Below, one piece after another: positions 23,867 through 36,706 of a DNA stretch of 64,000 bases; within the stretch, counting starts at the first letter, position 1; each line of letters starts with the position of its first letter. The stretch covers positions 297,333,586-297,397,585 of the forward strand of contig NC_080671.1 in the NCBI RefSeq assembly GCF_030247195.1. Direction: 5' to 3'. Both the position numbers and the translations under genes were made by a program. The notes under the pieces are model-generated. The model searched no databases, was not told the origin of the DNA, and saw nothing but the letters and a program-made list of their open reading frames with translations. Source of the DNA: Topomyia yanbarensis. Its lineage: Eukaryota; Arthropoda; Insecta; Diptera; Culicidae.

Positions 23867-23889
23867 CAATTTATAAACCAATCGTTTGC

Positions 23890-23972
23890 TAATTTTTTTT
23901 TTTAAATTTAAAAAAAAAATTAAATTTTTTTTTTAATTTTTTTTTTTAATTTTTAATTTTTATTTTTTTAAA
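23890..23972. repeat. 83-bp tract of only A and T
   Basis: Runs of T8-T11 and A9-A10 without any G or C. It lies between the 3' end of one PLE copy and the ATG of the next and could derive from slippage at a retrotransposition joint. Confidence 0.8.
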
Positions 23973-24004
23973 CGTACGCACAGCTCAACACGAAAGCGAG
24001 TAAT

Positions 24005-24535
24005 ATGACGGCCCGCAAAGATTTTTTGATACAGTGCCGAAAAATGGGAATTTTTCCGGCACACATAGTGAACTCACTACAATGCATTCACCCACTCCTC
24101 GAAGAACGGAGTCCATACACACGTAAGCTTCAGAGAATCATTGACCGTTTTAAAAAAGCAATTTTGAATGTAGAACTCCAACACACATTCTACAAAATTG
24201 AATGTTTGAAATGCGAGCTAAGCAACATACAGGACAATTTAACGCATTCTACAAACAACGATATAGCAACACGGTTCATTACCATTCAGAATCAATCTTT
24301 TGAAAACCGAAAGGAATCACGGAAACGCAAGACCAACGGCAAGCTCATCAGGCTGTTAGAAAAAACAGCATATCAACATAGCGACACCCCCAACTGTAAC
24401 GATAAAGCAATACTGAACACCACTACAGCACCAGTTCCAAAAGAGACTATGACACTTCTCAGCCTCGGGCGAAAATTCGCTCTGCCAATCACAAACATCA
24501 ACCAGGTTCCCTTCTATCATATGCAAAATCATCAT
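24005..24535 (+). pseudogene. PLE N-terminal region of a second copy
   Basis: An open frame starts at ATG 24005 and runs 190 codons. It contains LIQCRKMGIFPAHIVNSLQC, IHPLLEERSPYTRKLQRIID and LGRKFALPITNINQVPFYHM, a block I recognise from the N-terminal domain upstream of the RT in PLE proteins of this lineage. The family sequence stops at YHM (about 24520); the last 20 codons read into the inverted repeat E. It follows the 3' end of another PLE copy by about 125 bp, which is the head-to-tail arrangement common for PLEs. The RT domain of this copy is not in the window. Confidence 0.75.
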
Positions 24536-24935
24536 GATCAGCAAAATATGTGTATCGAAATGAGAGGTAACGCTTGAAATGTTGGGTTAATTTGGATATC
24601 CGTAGGCAATTTCATGGCCCGATATTGTGTCGTTTCGTAAGAAAACAAAATTGCCTAGAAGGATACAGCCAACTTTTATGGAACTTTTTCAGGAAAATTA
24701 TATAGAAATTATATAGTTACCAACACAATTCTCGGATTTTGAACATGAATTATTGGACAAAAATATTTACGTTTCTGAAAAAGTGATGAGTTCAGTTGAA
24801 GTTGATTGATTTAATTAATATACACGAAATTGTTTGAGCAGATGGAAACCATGCATGAGAATTATATCATTTTCAAACTGATTTTATTATATAAAGTACA
24901 ATAAATGACGAAGTAATCGTGATGTTGAACATTTT
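24536..24935 (-). repeat. Interspersed repeat E, copy 2 (inverted)
   Basis: Reverse complement of 9806-10208 with modest divergence; it starts GATCAGCAAAATATGTGTAT. Both copies have the GATCAGCAAAATA end against PLE coding sequence. Confidence 0.8.
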
Positions 24936-24954
24936 ACATTTCTTATAAAAGAAA

Positions 24955-25500
24955 TGTATAGAATTCGCTCAAACTTTCAAGATTTTTTCCGAGGCCCGGA
25001 GGGCCGAGTCTTATATACCAATCGACTCAGCTCGACGATTTGGGACAATGTCTGTGTGTGTGTGTATGTAACGGACAAATTCTCATTCGTGTTTCTCAGC
25101 AATGGCTGGACCGATCTTATCCAAACCAATTTTAAATGAAAGAACTAAAAAACAGTATGAACGCCATTAATTTGTTTTTGATTCTGATGTTTAGTTTCCA
25201 AGATATGAATGTTTGAATGCGTAAAAATGGCGCTTTTTGCAGTTTTTTTGAATTATCTGCCGAAATTGACAATATAGATTAACAATTTATATGTTTTTAG
25301 ACAGCTTTAACGAATACCTTTCGAACAAGCTATAGATTGAAATCGGACTATTATCAAAAGAGATATTTAACATTAAATGCGGACGAAAGATTTTTACCAT
25401 TTCCCATTGCCAGAAATATGACCAAAAACATGTAATCTATTATTAACGCCAAACGGCTTATTTTAGGTCAATAGTATCTTCGGAGAATTTAATGGAGGAA
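24955..25500 (+). repeat. Interspersed repeat G, copy 1
   Basis: Contains GAGGCCCGGAGGGCCGAGTC, CCAATCGACTCAGCTCGACG, a TGTGTGTGTGTATGT run and AATGGCTGGACCGAT. The same series of blocks is at 26430-26960, and shorter at 51940-52025. No coding evidence; an anonymous family. From 25500 to 25970 nothing is recognisable. Confidence 0.7.
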
Positions 25501-25970
25501 ATATGCCCTTTCTTTTGGTATTATGCTTTTGCTGATTAATCCCCCTATGAGTGAGATATTTTCACAAATTTTCTTGGAAGTGATTATATCGAAATGATGC
25601 CTTCAGCAAATTTGTAGCTCTTACTTTTGCGAATAACTTTACTGAAGACTTCAAATATCTATTTTGGATACTTTAAAAGTTATGGCTTGTTGTTTGTGGA
25701 TTACTCTTTGTCGCCTATTTATTGTTCAATATAGAAATAATCCATTGAAATAAGCCAAACATTATTTCGACAAATCGAATTTTGTATTTCATTTTTCTAT
25801 CTACAACCGCTAGAAATAATCACCGCACCGAACAAGGAAGGAACTTGATAACTTATCAGTGCAAAAATGTTCATTTGTGCGAACCTTCTGACTGCAATTT
25901 TTCTAACTAATGACCATCGGATCGATCTGAAACATATCGGAAAATGAAAAGCCAAATAAATAACTCCAAG

Positions 25971-27496
25971 CAACGGCGTAGCCAAGAGAAGGTTTTGGGG
26001 TTTAACACCATACACATAAAAAAAATATTGGATTTAAGTTGAAAATTTATTGATGCAGACTGCTTTAATTCAATATTACAATAACAATTATCTGATCCGT
26101 AGATTGATAACCTGTTGTTGTAAACATCATGAGGACTTTTGATAAATTGTCGGAATGGGGTCCTGATATGTACCTGATCTATTGGTCTTCATTTCACAGT
26201 TGTCTAATAGCATCAATATCAAATTCCTGCCTGAAAACATTCCAATAGAAAATTACAGAGTTCTGTAATCAATCATAGTCCTCAGATTTATTTTCAAATT
26301 GATCTCGTTTTTGTAGAGATGTACTGTAATAAGGGTCTTTATTTAATAGGAAGAGAAGTTAAAATTGATTTAATGTCTATGGAACATAGAACTGCTCACC
26401 AAAAAAATGCATAACTTTCAACATTTGCCAAAAATGTTTTTGCCTTTCTCATTCACTCTAAAATTCGTCAATCTAATCCCGACCCGGAGGACCGAGTGTC
26501 ATATGCCAATCGACTGAGTTCGTCGAGATCGGAAAATGTCTGTGTGTATGTATGTGTGTATGTGGAAAAAATGTGACCTCTGTTTCTCAGAGATGGCTGG
26601 ACCGATTTGCACAAAGTTAGTCTCAAATGAAAGGTACAACCTTTCCATCGGCTGCTATTGAATTTTTTATTGATTGGACTTCCGGTTCCGGAGTTACGAG
26701 TTGAAGAGTGCAACCACACAGCAAATTCCCATATAAACTGAAATGAAAAATTTTCAAAATCAAATTTGTATTTTGACTTTTTTTGGACTTTGGTACATTT
26801 TTGTCTTTCTCATATAGAAAGGTTATGCACATTTTTGTCTTTCTCATATAGAAAGGTTAATATTCATTTCCACCATTGTATTGAACATAACCAGCCATGG
26901 AATCGTAGTCTGGACAAATGAGACAAGCACAATTGCACCACTAGGTGGATTAAGACAGGTTTTTTTGGGAATGCGTCGAGTTGAGACGAAAACGTAATTT
27001 GATTAATAATGAGGATAACACTTTCCGAATGTAGAGAGAAATTTATGAAAAATAACGATTTCCATTCGATTCTAGCAGGTTCTGATCGATTTTGATGAGC
27101 ATTTGATTTTTGTTGTATGACCAATTATATGTATAGGTCAAATGTTTAAAATCAGTAATTTAAGGTCAAGATAGCATCATTTTGAAACCGCCAACTTCGG
27201 AGGTTTAGTATCTTCGATGAGTTTTACAAACGTTAAACAGCGCATCATTTGATAAAATAATTTTGACGGTATATCGTCCAAGAAGTATTTATGGTGATTT
27301 TTCTCAGGTTAATATTCATGACTACAATAAAGTCTCAACAAATTCGCTAGACACGAACTCTGTTACTATTTTCTGAAAAATTAATTCTGCATAATTTTAA
27401 AACTTCAAAAATTACGGTTTCGGAATTATGCCGTTTGGACAGTATGATCGGTTTTCACCAAACCCCCACCAAACCGAATTTCTGGCTACGCCGCTG
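25971..27496. mobile_element. hAT-like element, inverted relative of 33195-35109
   Basis: The ends CAACGGCGTAGCCA and CTGGCTACGCCGCTG are flanked by ACTCCAAG (25963-25970) and ACTTCAAG (27497-27504), an 8-bp duplication with one mismatch. The inner sequence near 27470 (CCACCAAACCGAATTT) matches the left end of the element at 33195 in reverse complement. No transposase frame. A repeat G copy is nested at 26430-26960. Confidence 0.75.
26430..26960 (+). repeat. Interspersed repeat G, copy 2, nested in the hAT-like element
   Basis: Holds GACCCGGAGGACCGAGTGTC, CGAGATCGGAAAATGTCTG, AGATGGCTGGACCGATTTGC and GACTTCCGGTTCCGGAG. It ends with CACAATTGCACCACTAGGTG; nearly the same end recurs at about 31979-32010 beside the second (AT)n array. 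Confidence 0.65.
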
Positions 27497-27504
27497 ACTT
27501 CAAG

Positions 27505-29704
27505 TAAGTAGAAACAAAGTCGTTCTTCACTCGTTCACAAGAAACTTTTTCGAATGCTGAATATCTATTATAATACATTGAAACCCTGATTTGATCAGCC
27601 AAATATGAACATATGTTTGATGGGCTCTAGCAGACGAACAAGACTGAATTCGAGTAAATCCTTTCTTGAGCATGTTTTCCTTATCATGAAGATATGCGAA
27701 ATATGCAAAAATAAAAAGTTCATCATAATCAGAAATAGTTATCAGACTACATCAAGGGACGGGAAGAATATTTTAACAGCTTCATTTTATTATAAAGAAA
27801 AAAAAATTGCCCGATTTAGTCAATGTCCTCATTTTGTCAGCCTAAAATACACCATGAGACTGATAAAAATTGGTCTTTATTGTATGTATTATTCACTGTG
27901 TTTCACATTAATAGGTACATTTCATTTTTGGAGATTTTTTATTGCATCGAACTACAACAATTTTTAGGTAGTTTTGAAGGGTTTATTTTATAGACTTCTT
28001 CCAAAATTTGGCGAACCTATTCCAATTCGTATACCAATTAATTGGTATACTTAAGGGTTAATATGTTGCAGATAGAGAAATTACTGAAATTTTCAGCTTT
28101 TTTCTTACACAATATTACGAAAGATTATTAAACAATTTTTCTTAATAAGTTTGTGAAAATTAAAAACTATTTGAAATTTTTTAATAGTATAATTTTTTTT
28201 ATTTAACCGTTATTTTTTAATAAATAGTGACCATCACTTCACAACGTAGTCTATTTTTCATGGCTTGCGGTGAGCACGATCTCTCGAATTGCTGAACTGA
28301 AAATTATGGAATAGAAATTAATTTTTAGTATTCTTAACTTTACTCGCCGCGCAGATAGCTCTGAATTAGACCCGCTGGTGCCCTAAGACGATTTCGCTAG
28401 ATTTTCAGTGCACTGTGCACACAGTGCATTAACGCAAGTGACGGAAGGTTATCGAAAAGTTTCGTGAAAATGAAAATTCCAGTAATGATGATGATTTTCC
28501 CCAGCGGTTCGTTTTCGAGAGGTTTTTATTTGTTCGTTGGCATTAGGATTAGCGATAATAATTCAAATCAAGGATACTACTGGGAAGTCACCTTTAGAAA
28601 AAGTCGATGTCGAAGTAAAATTTGGAACTATGCACGCATGCACTTCAGAGATAGCGTGATATCCGGAGCTGCGATTTCATTTCAACCCTTTTTTGTGAAA
28701 ATGGCGATACTTACAAATGTAAACATAAGGCTTTTTTCATACATGCGAATGAGGGCTTTGAAACGCAACCAATTAACCTAAAAATTTTGATTCTACGATA
28801 TTGCTTTCTTAAACTACGGCAAAAAATACAACGGGCGAAACTGTATTTTTGTTTATTTAAAGTTTCGCCCTCCACGCTCCATGCAAACAAACAGGGCGAT
28901 ACTTTTTTTGCTAGCAGTTTAGAAGCGAAACTGTCATTTTCGTATTTTTTTTAGGATTATCAAGCTGATATCAGCTGTAAATAGTAACAATGATCGCTAT
29001 TGAAAAAACCCGGACGAAATCGGTGGTGTAGAACTGTAGTTATTGTAAAAAAAACGTAAGAACGATACTTCAATGCTGATAGGTGGGACCGAAAAAGTAA
29101 ACAATCGCCAAAGGGTAAAGTATAAACTTCAAATCGATTCAAAAAAAAAATGCGATTTTTTTGGCTCAGTACAATATATAACCCCTTTAGGAAAATTCAG
29201 TTTTCCCACCACAATTTAGATATTTTATTAACAGAGCATTAACAATAATTCGTAGCTATGTCTATTTTATGGGCCATTTTTTCGCTTCCCATTGATTTGA
29301 TTTGAGATTTCTAGCACTGATGTTGTCCTATGCTGATTTGAGCGATTCTCTGAGTCCTGCCACTATCCCATGTAGTATGTGTTATCAAAAACATCGCGAA
29401 GCATCAAGTTCTAAATGTTCTCAAACGATATAATATCCGAAGAGAGTGAGAGTTATAAGAAATGTCTCATCACATTGTTAGGTGGATTAAAAGCGTTTTT
29501 AAAATATGGTTTGTTTTTGTTTCGATGATTTTGCTAGAGGGAATCATCTTATCGCACATTACTGAAAAAAGCCTCATTTGATCAAACTTACCCCGGTGAT
29601 CAAATATATATGTGGTATATATACGCCACAGATATATATATGGTTTTAGATCCATAATTTTGACAGTTGTATAACATAAAACTAAAAAAATTAAAACTAG
29701 AACT
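27505..29704. other. No gene recognised
   Basis: AT-rich anonymous sequence. Frames at 27605-27967 and 28464-28781 (plus) reach 105-120 codons but have no family features and biased composition. A perfect 10-bp hairpin, GGGCGAAACT (28833-28842) and AGTTTCGCCC (28861-28870), is present, with a third GGGCGATACT at 28892. Confidence 0.45.
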
Positions 29705-30165
29705 TACTCTCCCCAGCTGACGAATTTCGCGCCAAACCGTATTCAGAATTGGCTGCGCCCTCTCAGATTCTAATGAAATTTTCTGTACATGAAGACTTTG
29801 TTACAAAAAGCCATTTTGCATATTTCGTTCTTCCAAAAATGATCTAGACTGTCTTTTAAAAAGGGCCAACTTTTTTCACCTATTTTTTCAAATATCTATA
29901 GTCTAAAAATGACAAATCCCACAAAAAAAATGTTGTAGGAGTGGTTTTCACAAAATTAGTCAAATTTTCGAATATAAATGTTGAAACAATTCTTGATTGA
30001 CTCCTACACTGAAAAAAATCGATTTTAAAAATTTAAAGTCCATTTACAAAAAAAAAACCATTTTTGATTTGGATGAAATTTTGTTCCAAGATAGATTATG
30101 TTCTCTACCTACCGTCAAAAATTCAAGTTGGGCATTTTTAAGGAAAAAAAGTTTTATCCCAAATT
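29705..30165 (+). repeat. Interspersed repeat U, copy 1
   Basis: About 460 bp beginning CCCCAGCTGACGAATTTCGC and including TTCTGTACATGAAGACTTTG, ATTTGGATGAAATTTTGTTC and CGTCAAAAATTCAAGTTGGG. It recurs at 36065-36514 (same strand) and 43529-43985 (inverted), where it forms the inner end of each giant-repeat arm. Confidence 0.8.
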
Positions 30166-31170
<1,005 letters not shown>

Positions 31171-31175
31171 ATATA

Positions 31176-31956
<781 letters not shown>

Positions 31957-32194
31957 CTATGGGATAAATGAGAAAGGCACAATTACACCATTAGGTGGAT
32001 TAAAACAGGTTTTTATTATCACTCCACCCATCTGAAGCCTTTGGTTAGAGCAGCGTCTGCCATCTTTGTTCGACGCATTGGCTCAAATTTTATTGCGATA
32101 ATTGGGGTACTCGATTAAAGTTTTTGCTGCGCTCAAACAGTAGATTTTCACCATTCTCAAGACAATTTTGTTATTATATTGGCTCTTAATAAAA

Positions 32195-32237
32195 GGCGAA
32201 TGACCTTAAGGTTAAATCCTCTATAATCGGAATAAAA
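32195..32237 (+). repeat. 3' tail of the tRNA-derived SINE
   Basis: GGCGAATGACCTTAAGGTTA, then CCTCTATAATCGGAATAAAA, matching the last 45 bp of the SINE at 35575-35740. The rest of 31957-32390 is anonymous, with one end of repeat G at 31975-32010. Confidence 0.75.
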
Positions 32238-32428
32238 TCGGCTCTTAATAACAAAGCAAAGAAGCCGAAATAATAAAAATAGTAATGAAATAATAACCTC
32301 CCTCCCTCCCTAATAGGGCAAAAATAGGTACCTTATCCCATTCAATGTTATAAATGGCTTGCGGTATTGATTAAATTTTTATGATTATGTATTGTTATTT
32401 TTGTTACTACATATTACGCATCTCTCAC

Positions 32429-32585
32429 CTGATTTTTTTAGAAATTCCCGAAATCTTCGTGCAATTATTTGAAAGCTGTCTTTATTGTGGTCAAGGACGT
32501 CAAATGTGGATGCATGGTTGCTACGTATACTGTAGTAAACAATTACAGTTAAGTTTCTGTACGATGAAGCGTTCATTTTTGACAT
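32429..32585 (-). pseudogene. Exon-like frame with splice donor, left arm copy
   Basis: The minus-strand frame starts with MSKMNASSYRNLTVIVYYS and ends FREFLKKSG at AATCAG|GTGAGAG, a strong 5' splice-site match. The right arm has the identical peptide at 45393-45549. I do not recognise the protein. It could be a transposon-derived exon or chance; the conservation between arms may only reflect recent duplication. Confidence 0.3.
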
Positions 32586-33146
32586 TTTTTTTTGTTATTT
32601 TATGGCAACAATGACTTCAAATGCACTGGCGTGAGTTTTTTATTTCCAGTGGTGTGCATGAAGCATGGCGAAGGGGATCTAATCTCCACGAATTTGAAGG
32701 GATCGAGTAGACCCATAGCATCTATAGTAAACTATAGTTGAACAAAAAAATCTGTTCAATCATAACATATTCATACAATTGACATTCTCCTATAATTCCG
32801 CATACAAAAGTATAGTATGCAGTGGGTGATTTTACTAATTGTATAAAAGTTTGAAAATTTTGAAAATAAATCTTCTTCATTTCTTCTGAGATTTTTTTAA
32901 AGTCGGTAAAAATTCGGTTACACATGTCAAATTTCTCTTATTTGTGCTAAAGAAATTTATGTTTAGATAAAACTACGCAACTTTCTAGTATATTCGATTA
33001 ATGTATTGTGATCCACCTTTGAGTTACAATGATGAGATCAAGTCTCCCTGGGGATCAAGTCTCCTCAGTCTCCCCTAGGTATGTTTGCCAAATGAGTGAT
33101 CGGTAATAAAAAGAGGAAAACAGAACATCCTTCATATAACTGTATA

Positions 33147-35292
33147 TCTATATATATAAAAGTCAAAGTTTGTATGTATATGATTTATAGACTCCAGTGG
33201 CGTAGCCAGAAATTTGGTTTGGAGGGGGTTTTGATGAAAATCGCAAATTTTTTGAAAAAATCTTAAAATTTAATATGAGTTTGATAAATTATTGAAAACT
33301 CAAAAACATAAGTAGTCTAACAGACGTCATTCCAGTCTACAAACAAGAAGGATCAACATGGAACAGTTTTCAAACCTCTATAGATTATTTTCTTGTATAA
33401 TATGTCAATGAAGTCAAAAATAGCGATCTTTTAAAGTGGGATAAATGATCTAAAAAATTTTCAACGTTCAAGATCACCTAATATAATAATCCTAGACTTT
33501 GAAGGTTTGGCAACATCGGGAAGTTATCAACATAAAACAGCGCCTGCTTTGATATAGAAATTTTTGTGATTAATTCTCATAGAGGTAATTATGGTGAATT
33601 AATTTTTCAAAAATATTAAGAGAGATGGTTCCTTCAGCAATGTTTTTGATAATGTCATTTCAAACAATTTTGTTGAAAATATGAAGGCTACATGAATTCA
33701 ACATATAGGGATTTAAATGGACTGTGCATGCTATATTTCTCCTTAGTGAAAAAATTCAGGTGAAAACTATTTTTTTCTGCGCTACGGATAAAATTGTTTG
33801 AAACAATCATTGCGAGTTGAGAACACAAAACCTATAACTAAATTATGGATGGATGGAACTGAAACTTGTGTTTCGACTTCATCTCATCAGAATCCGACAC
33901 TAACTTGGTGGGCGGACTAAGCTTACGCCGAATTGATGCTAGCTCCTGAAAATGGAATCACTCTTTGTGTTTTTGAGTCCTTTTAATATCTGAGAATTAT
34001 TTGTTTTAAATCCAGTTCCCTTATTTTTTTTGTAAGTTCAAAGGCACCTTGAACGCAATGTGAATTTATTATTTAATTACCGCAGAAGAGATTTATCAAA
34101 TACAGTAATTTCAGAATAGCTTGTTGTAAAGGTTTTCTACTACTATAATCCGATACTCTGAATATGTGTGATATTAATGTCTTTGACAAAGTTGTTTGAA
34201 ATAGCACTTTCGAAAACTTTGCTGGAGACATTAAGTCTAGACCCAAATTTGCTTGAAGAGTAATTCTTCTCTATAATTACTTCTAGGAGGATTAACCGTC
34301 AAAATTATTCTTTAAGCAGATGAACAGTTTTACGTTTTGAAATTCTTCAATGTTACTTAACATCGAAATTTGGCAGTTTCGAATGAATGTGATCGTGACC
34401 GTTAAAAATTTATAGAGCAATAATTTTACTTTTCTTCATTAGTCAACCTCACAACTTGCAGTACGTAGCACACAAAATTTTAGTACGCCATTCATTGCAT
34501 CCTGCTAAGAGGCTATTCATATAGTTGATAATACAACAAAAATCCAATGCTCATAAAACCGATCCTGACCTGCTAGAGACAAAATAACATCAGCTTTCAA
34601 CTAGTTTCTGAAATGTTATTCTTGTTGTTAACCATATTGAATTGTTGTCTAAACTCTACACAATCTAAAAAAAAATACATTTTCAGCAAATGTTGAAATG
34701 TATGCAAGTTTTCGGTAAATAAGCTTATGTTTTATATGCAATCAACCTATTCAAATTTAGATTCCCATTCGAAAAATTGTCTCTAATCTATATTTTGAAG
34801 CATCTTTCCAAAAATGAGCTCATAATAATTCAGACAGTTATTTTATTTTACATTGAAGTAATTTGACAACTATGGGATTTTGGCTAAGAAATAAGTTACA
34901 AGATCCCCTTCCCACAATTTTCCAAAAGTTTAAAAGTGACGCTTTAAACACAGTTCTTAATGTAGTGATCAGAGAATATTTTTCCAAAAATATTTTGTGG
35001 AATATTAAATTAAATTCGTCAGTATCAATTTTTTTTTCAATCCAATTAATTTTGGTTTGGGGGGGGTTTTAACCCCCAAACCCCCCCCCCCCCCCTGGCT
35101 ACGCCACTGATAGACTCCCAAACGGCTTAACCGATTTCCGTAAAAATTTGCACACAGTAGCTATTTGGTGTGGGGCGTGTTTGTGTGCTATTAGTTGGAG
35201 ATTATCTGCCCGCCAGATGGCGCTTTGGAACAAATTGTGTTTTCCTCCTATTTCGCAGAGTGTCGCAGCAACGCGCGATGGGTATTAGCTAG
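33147..35292 (+). mobile_element. Small Helitron-like element carrying a hAT insertion
   Basis: It starts TCTATATATATAAAAGTCAA after an A and ends CGCGCGATGGGTATTAGCTAG before a T, as Helitrons do (5' TC, 3' CTRR, insertion between A and T). Without the inner hAT element (33195-35109 plus one duplication) only about 220 bp remain, so it is a short non-autonomous copy. There is no clear 3' hairpin beyond GC-rich symmetry. Confidence 0.6.
33195..35109. mobile_element. hAT-like element, 1.9 kb, 8-bp target duplication
   Basis: The inverted ends CAGTGGCGTAGCCAG and CTGGCTACGCCACTG are flanked by perfect ATAGACTC (33187-33194 and 35110-35117). The 8-bp duplication and CAG...CTG ends are the hAT signature. 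A C/G run (about 35055-35095) lies next to the right end. No transposase frame is readable, so it is non-autonomous or fully decayed. The element at 25971-27496 is of the same family in the opposite orientation. Confidence 0.85.
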
Positions 35293-35439
35293 TTTAGTAT
35301 GAAAATTAAAGGTTTGTGTACAGAGCACGACATTACGACACGGTGATATAAATAAAAAGCGTTTTATGTAAGCGTGCAATACAATTTTCGAATGGATTTT
35401 AATCTAACTAAACTATCGACACATTTCATGGTTGGAGAC

Positions 35440-35894
35440 TACAGCGCAAATTCGTTAGTTGGGAACTCGTTAGATGCGGTATTCGTTAGTGTTAGTGTTA
35501 GATGTTCGACAATTGGACCGCGCCCAAACTAAAAGGCAACTGGATGTCAAAATCTTATGTCAAATTTACTTTGAGGGGTGGGCGTAGCGTATTGGTAAAT
35601 CGATTGCCTTGTACGCAGCGCACCTGGGTTCGAGTCCCGACCCCGCACATAGGGTTAGGAATTTTTCATAAGAGATTTTTTCAACTCGACGAGGCGAATG
35701 ACCTTAAGGTTAAAACCTCTATAGTCGAAATAAAAAAAGAAAATTTACTTTGACAATTAAGCAGATAATAGGTAATAGGTGCATTCTACACTCCAGAATT
35801 TGACAGTTTTTGACATCTGTCAATCGACCCAACTAGCGAATAGTGTTCGCTAGTAAGAGCTAGGTCGTGACCCAACTAACGAATCTGCGCTGTA
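35440..35894. mobile_element. MITE with TACAGCGCA ends, left-arm copy
   Basis: TACAGCGCAAATTCGTTAGT and ACTAACGAATCTGCGCTGTA are inverted ends. It is disrupted by a SINE at 35575-35740. The right-arm copy is at 44150-44598, and a relative without the SINE lies at 53275-53460. Confidence 0.8.
35575..35740 (+). mobile_element. tRNA-derived SINE (Feilai-like), left-arm copy
   Basis: The first 75 bp are tRNA-like: A box GTAGCGTATTGG and B box GGGTTCGAGTCCC with normal spacing, so RNA polymerase III transcription was the likely origin. A tail follows with GACCTTAAGGTTAAAACCTC and an A-rich 3' end. It is flanked by a 13-bp duplication AAATTTACTTTGA (35562-35574 and 35741-35753), as expected of LINE-driven retroposition. 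It is not a functional tRNA. The Feilai assignment is from memory of mosquito SINE tails. Confidence 0.85.
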
Positions 35895-36064
35895 TATATT
35901 TTTCACTAGCAACTTGCTACGTCAAGTTATAGTTTCCTCTCCTGCTCCCATGTTGTAATTTTCTATATAGCAAAATTCTAAAACCAAGTACATGCATGAC
36001 ACCATGCTCTCTGCTTCAGTAACGCTTGAGATGTGCCGTAGTATGGATTTTAAACTTAACACCC

Positions 36065-36514
36065 GCTCAAGCCGCAGCTGACGAATTTCGCGCCAACTCG
36101 AACAAATGCTGGCAGCACCCTCTCAGATTTTAATGAAACTTTCTGTACATGAGAACTTTGTCAGAAAGAGCTACTTTGCATACTTTGATTTTCCAAAAAT
36201 GATTTAGACTATCTTTTAAAAAGGGTCAAACTTTTTTTTACCAATTTTTTTCAAGTGGCTATAGTCTAAAAATGACAAATCCTACAAAAAAATGTTGTAG
36301 AAGTGATTTTCACAAAATTACTTAAGTTTTTGAATAAAAATATTGGAAAAATCTTCATTGACTCCTATACTGAAAAAAATCGATTTAAAAAAATTTAAAG
36401 TCGATTTTCAAAAAAAAAACCATTTTTGATTTGGATGAAATTTTATTGCAAGATAGGTAATTATGTTCCCTAACTACCGTCAAAAATTCAAGTTGGGCAC
36501 TTTCAAGGAAAAAA
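36065..36514 (+). repeat. Interspersed repeat U, copy 2
   Basis: Same family as 29705-30165, opening GCCGCAGCTGACGAATTTCG. It forms the inner end of the left arm and stops at GCACTTTCAAGG plus an A run, where the inserted central part begins. Confidence 0.85.
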
Positions 36515-36706
36515 AGAAGACTGGAAAACAAGAAGGCTGGAAGACTTGAAGACTGCAGTTTATTTGTTCCTCTCAAAACTGATAAATTTTATGAAACAAT
36601 TGACAAACTTTTCTAAAATTTATTTTATGTCATGTCAGCACAATACAAAAATAAGAAAAACTTTGCAAGCTTGTGTGGATTCCAGTCAAAGTATGAGTTA
36701 AGCGCA

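Larger units (their letters stand above)
32391..36514 (+). repeat. Giant inverted repeat, left arm
   Basis: Reverse complement of 43529-45589 (about 2 kb of matching sequence) once the Helitron/hAT insertion at 33147-35292 is set aside. In order it carries a split exon-like frame (32429-32585), a TE-like end (GACTTGATCC...CTCAGTCTCCCCTAG near 33040-33077), the insertion, a MITE with a SINE inside, and repeat U. The right arm lacks the insertion but has about 130 bp of different sequence there. Confidence 0.9.

Noticed and set aside
28464..28781. 105-codon frame as a host gene
   Set aside because: No family motif, skewed composition and no conserved second copy to test; length is within chance for this region.
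35575..35650. Functional tRNA gene
   Set aside because: The A and B boxes are good, but the tail, A-rich end and 13-bp target duplication identify a SINE.
35502..35753. 83-codon frame repeated at 44241-44543 as a conserved gene
   Set aside because: It is a read-through of a MITE and the SINE inside it; both copies are explained by the duplicated arms.
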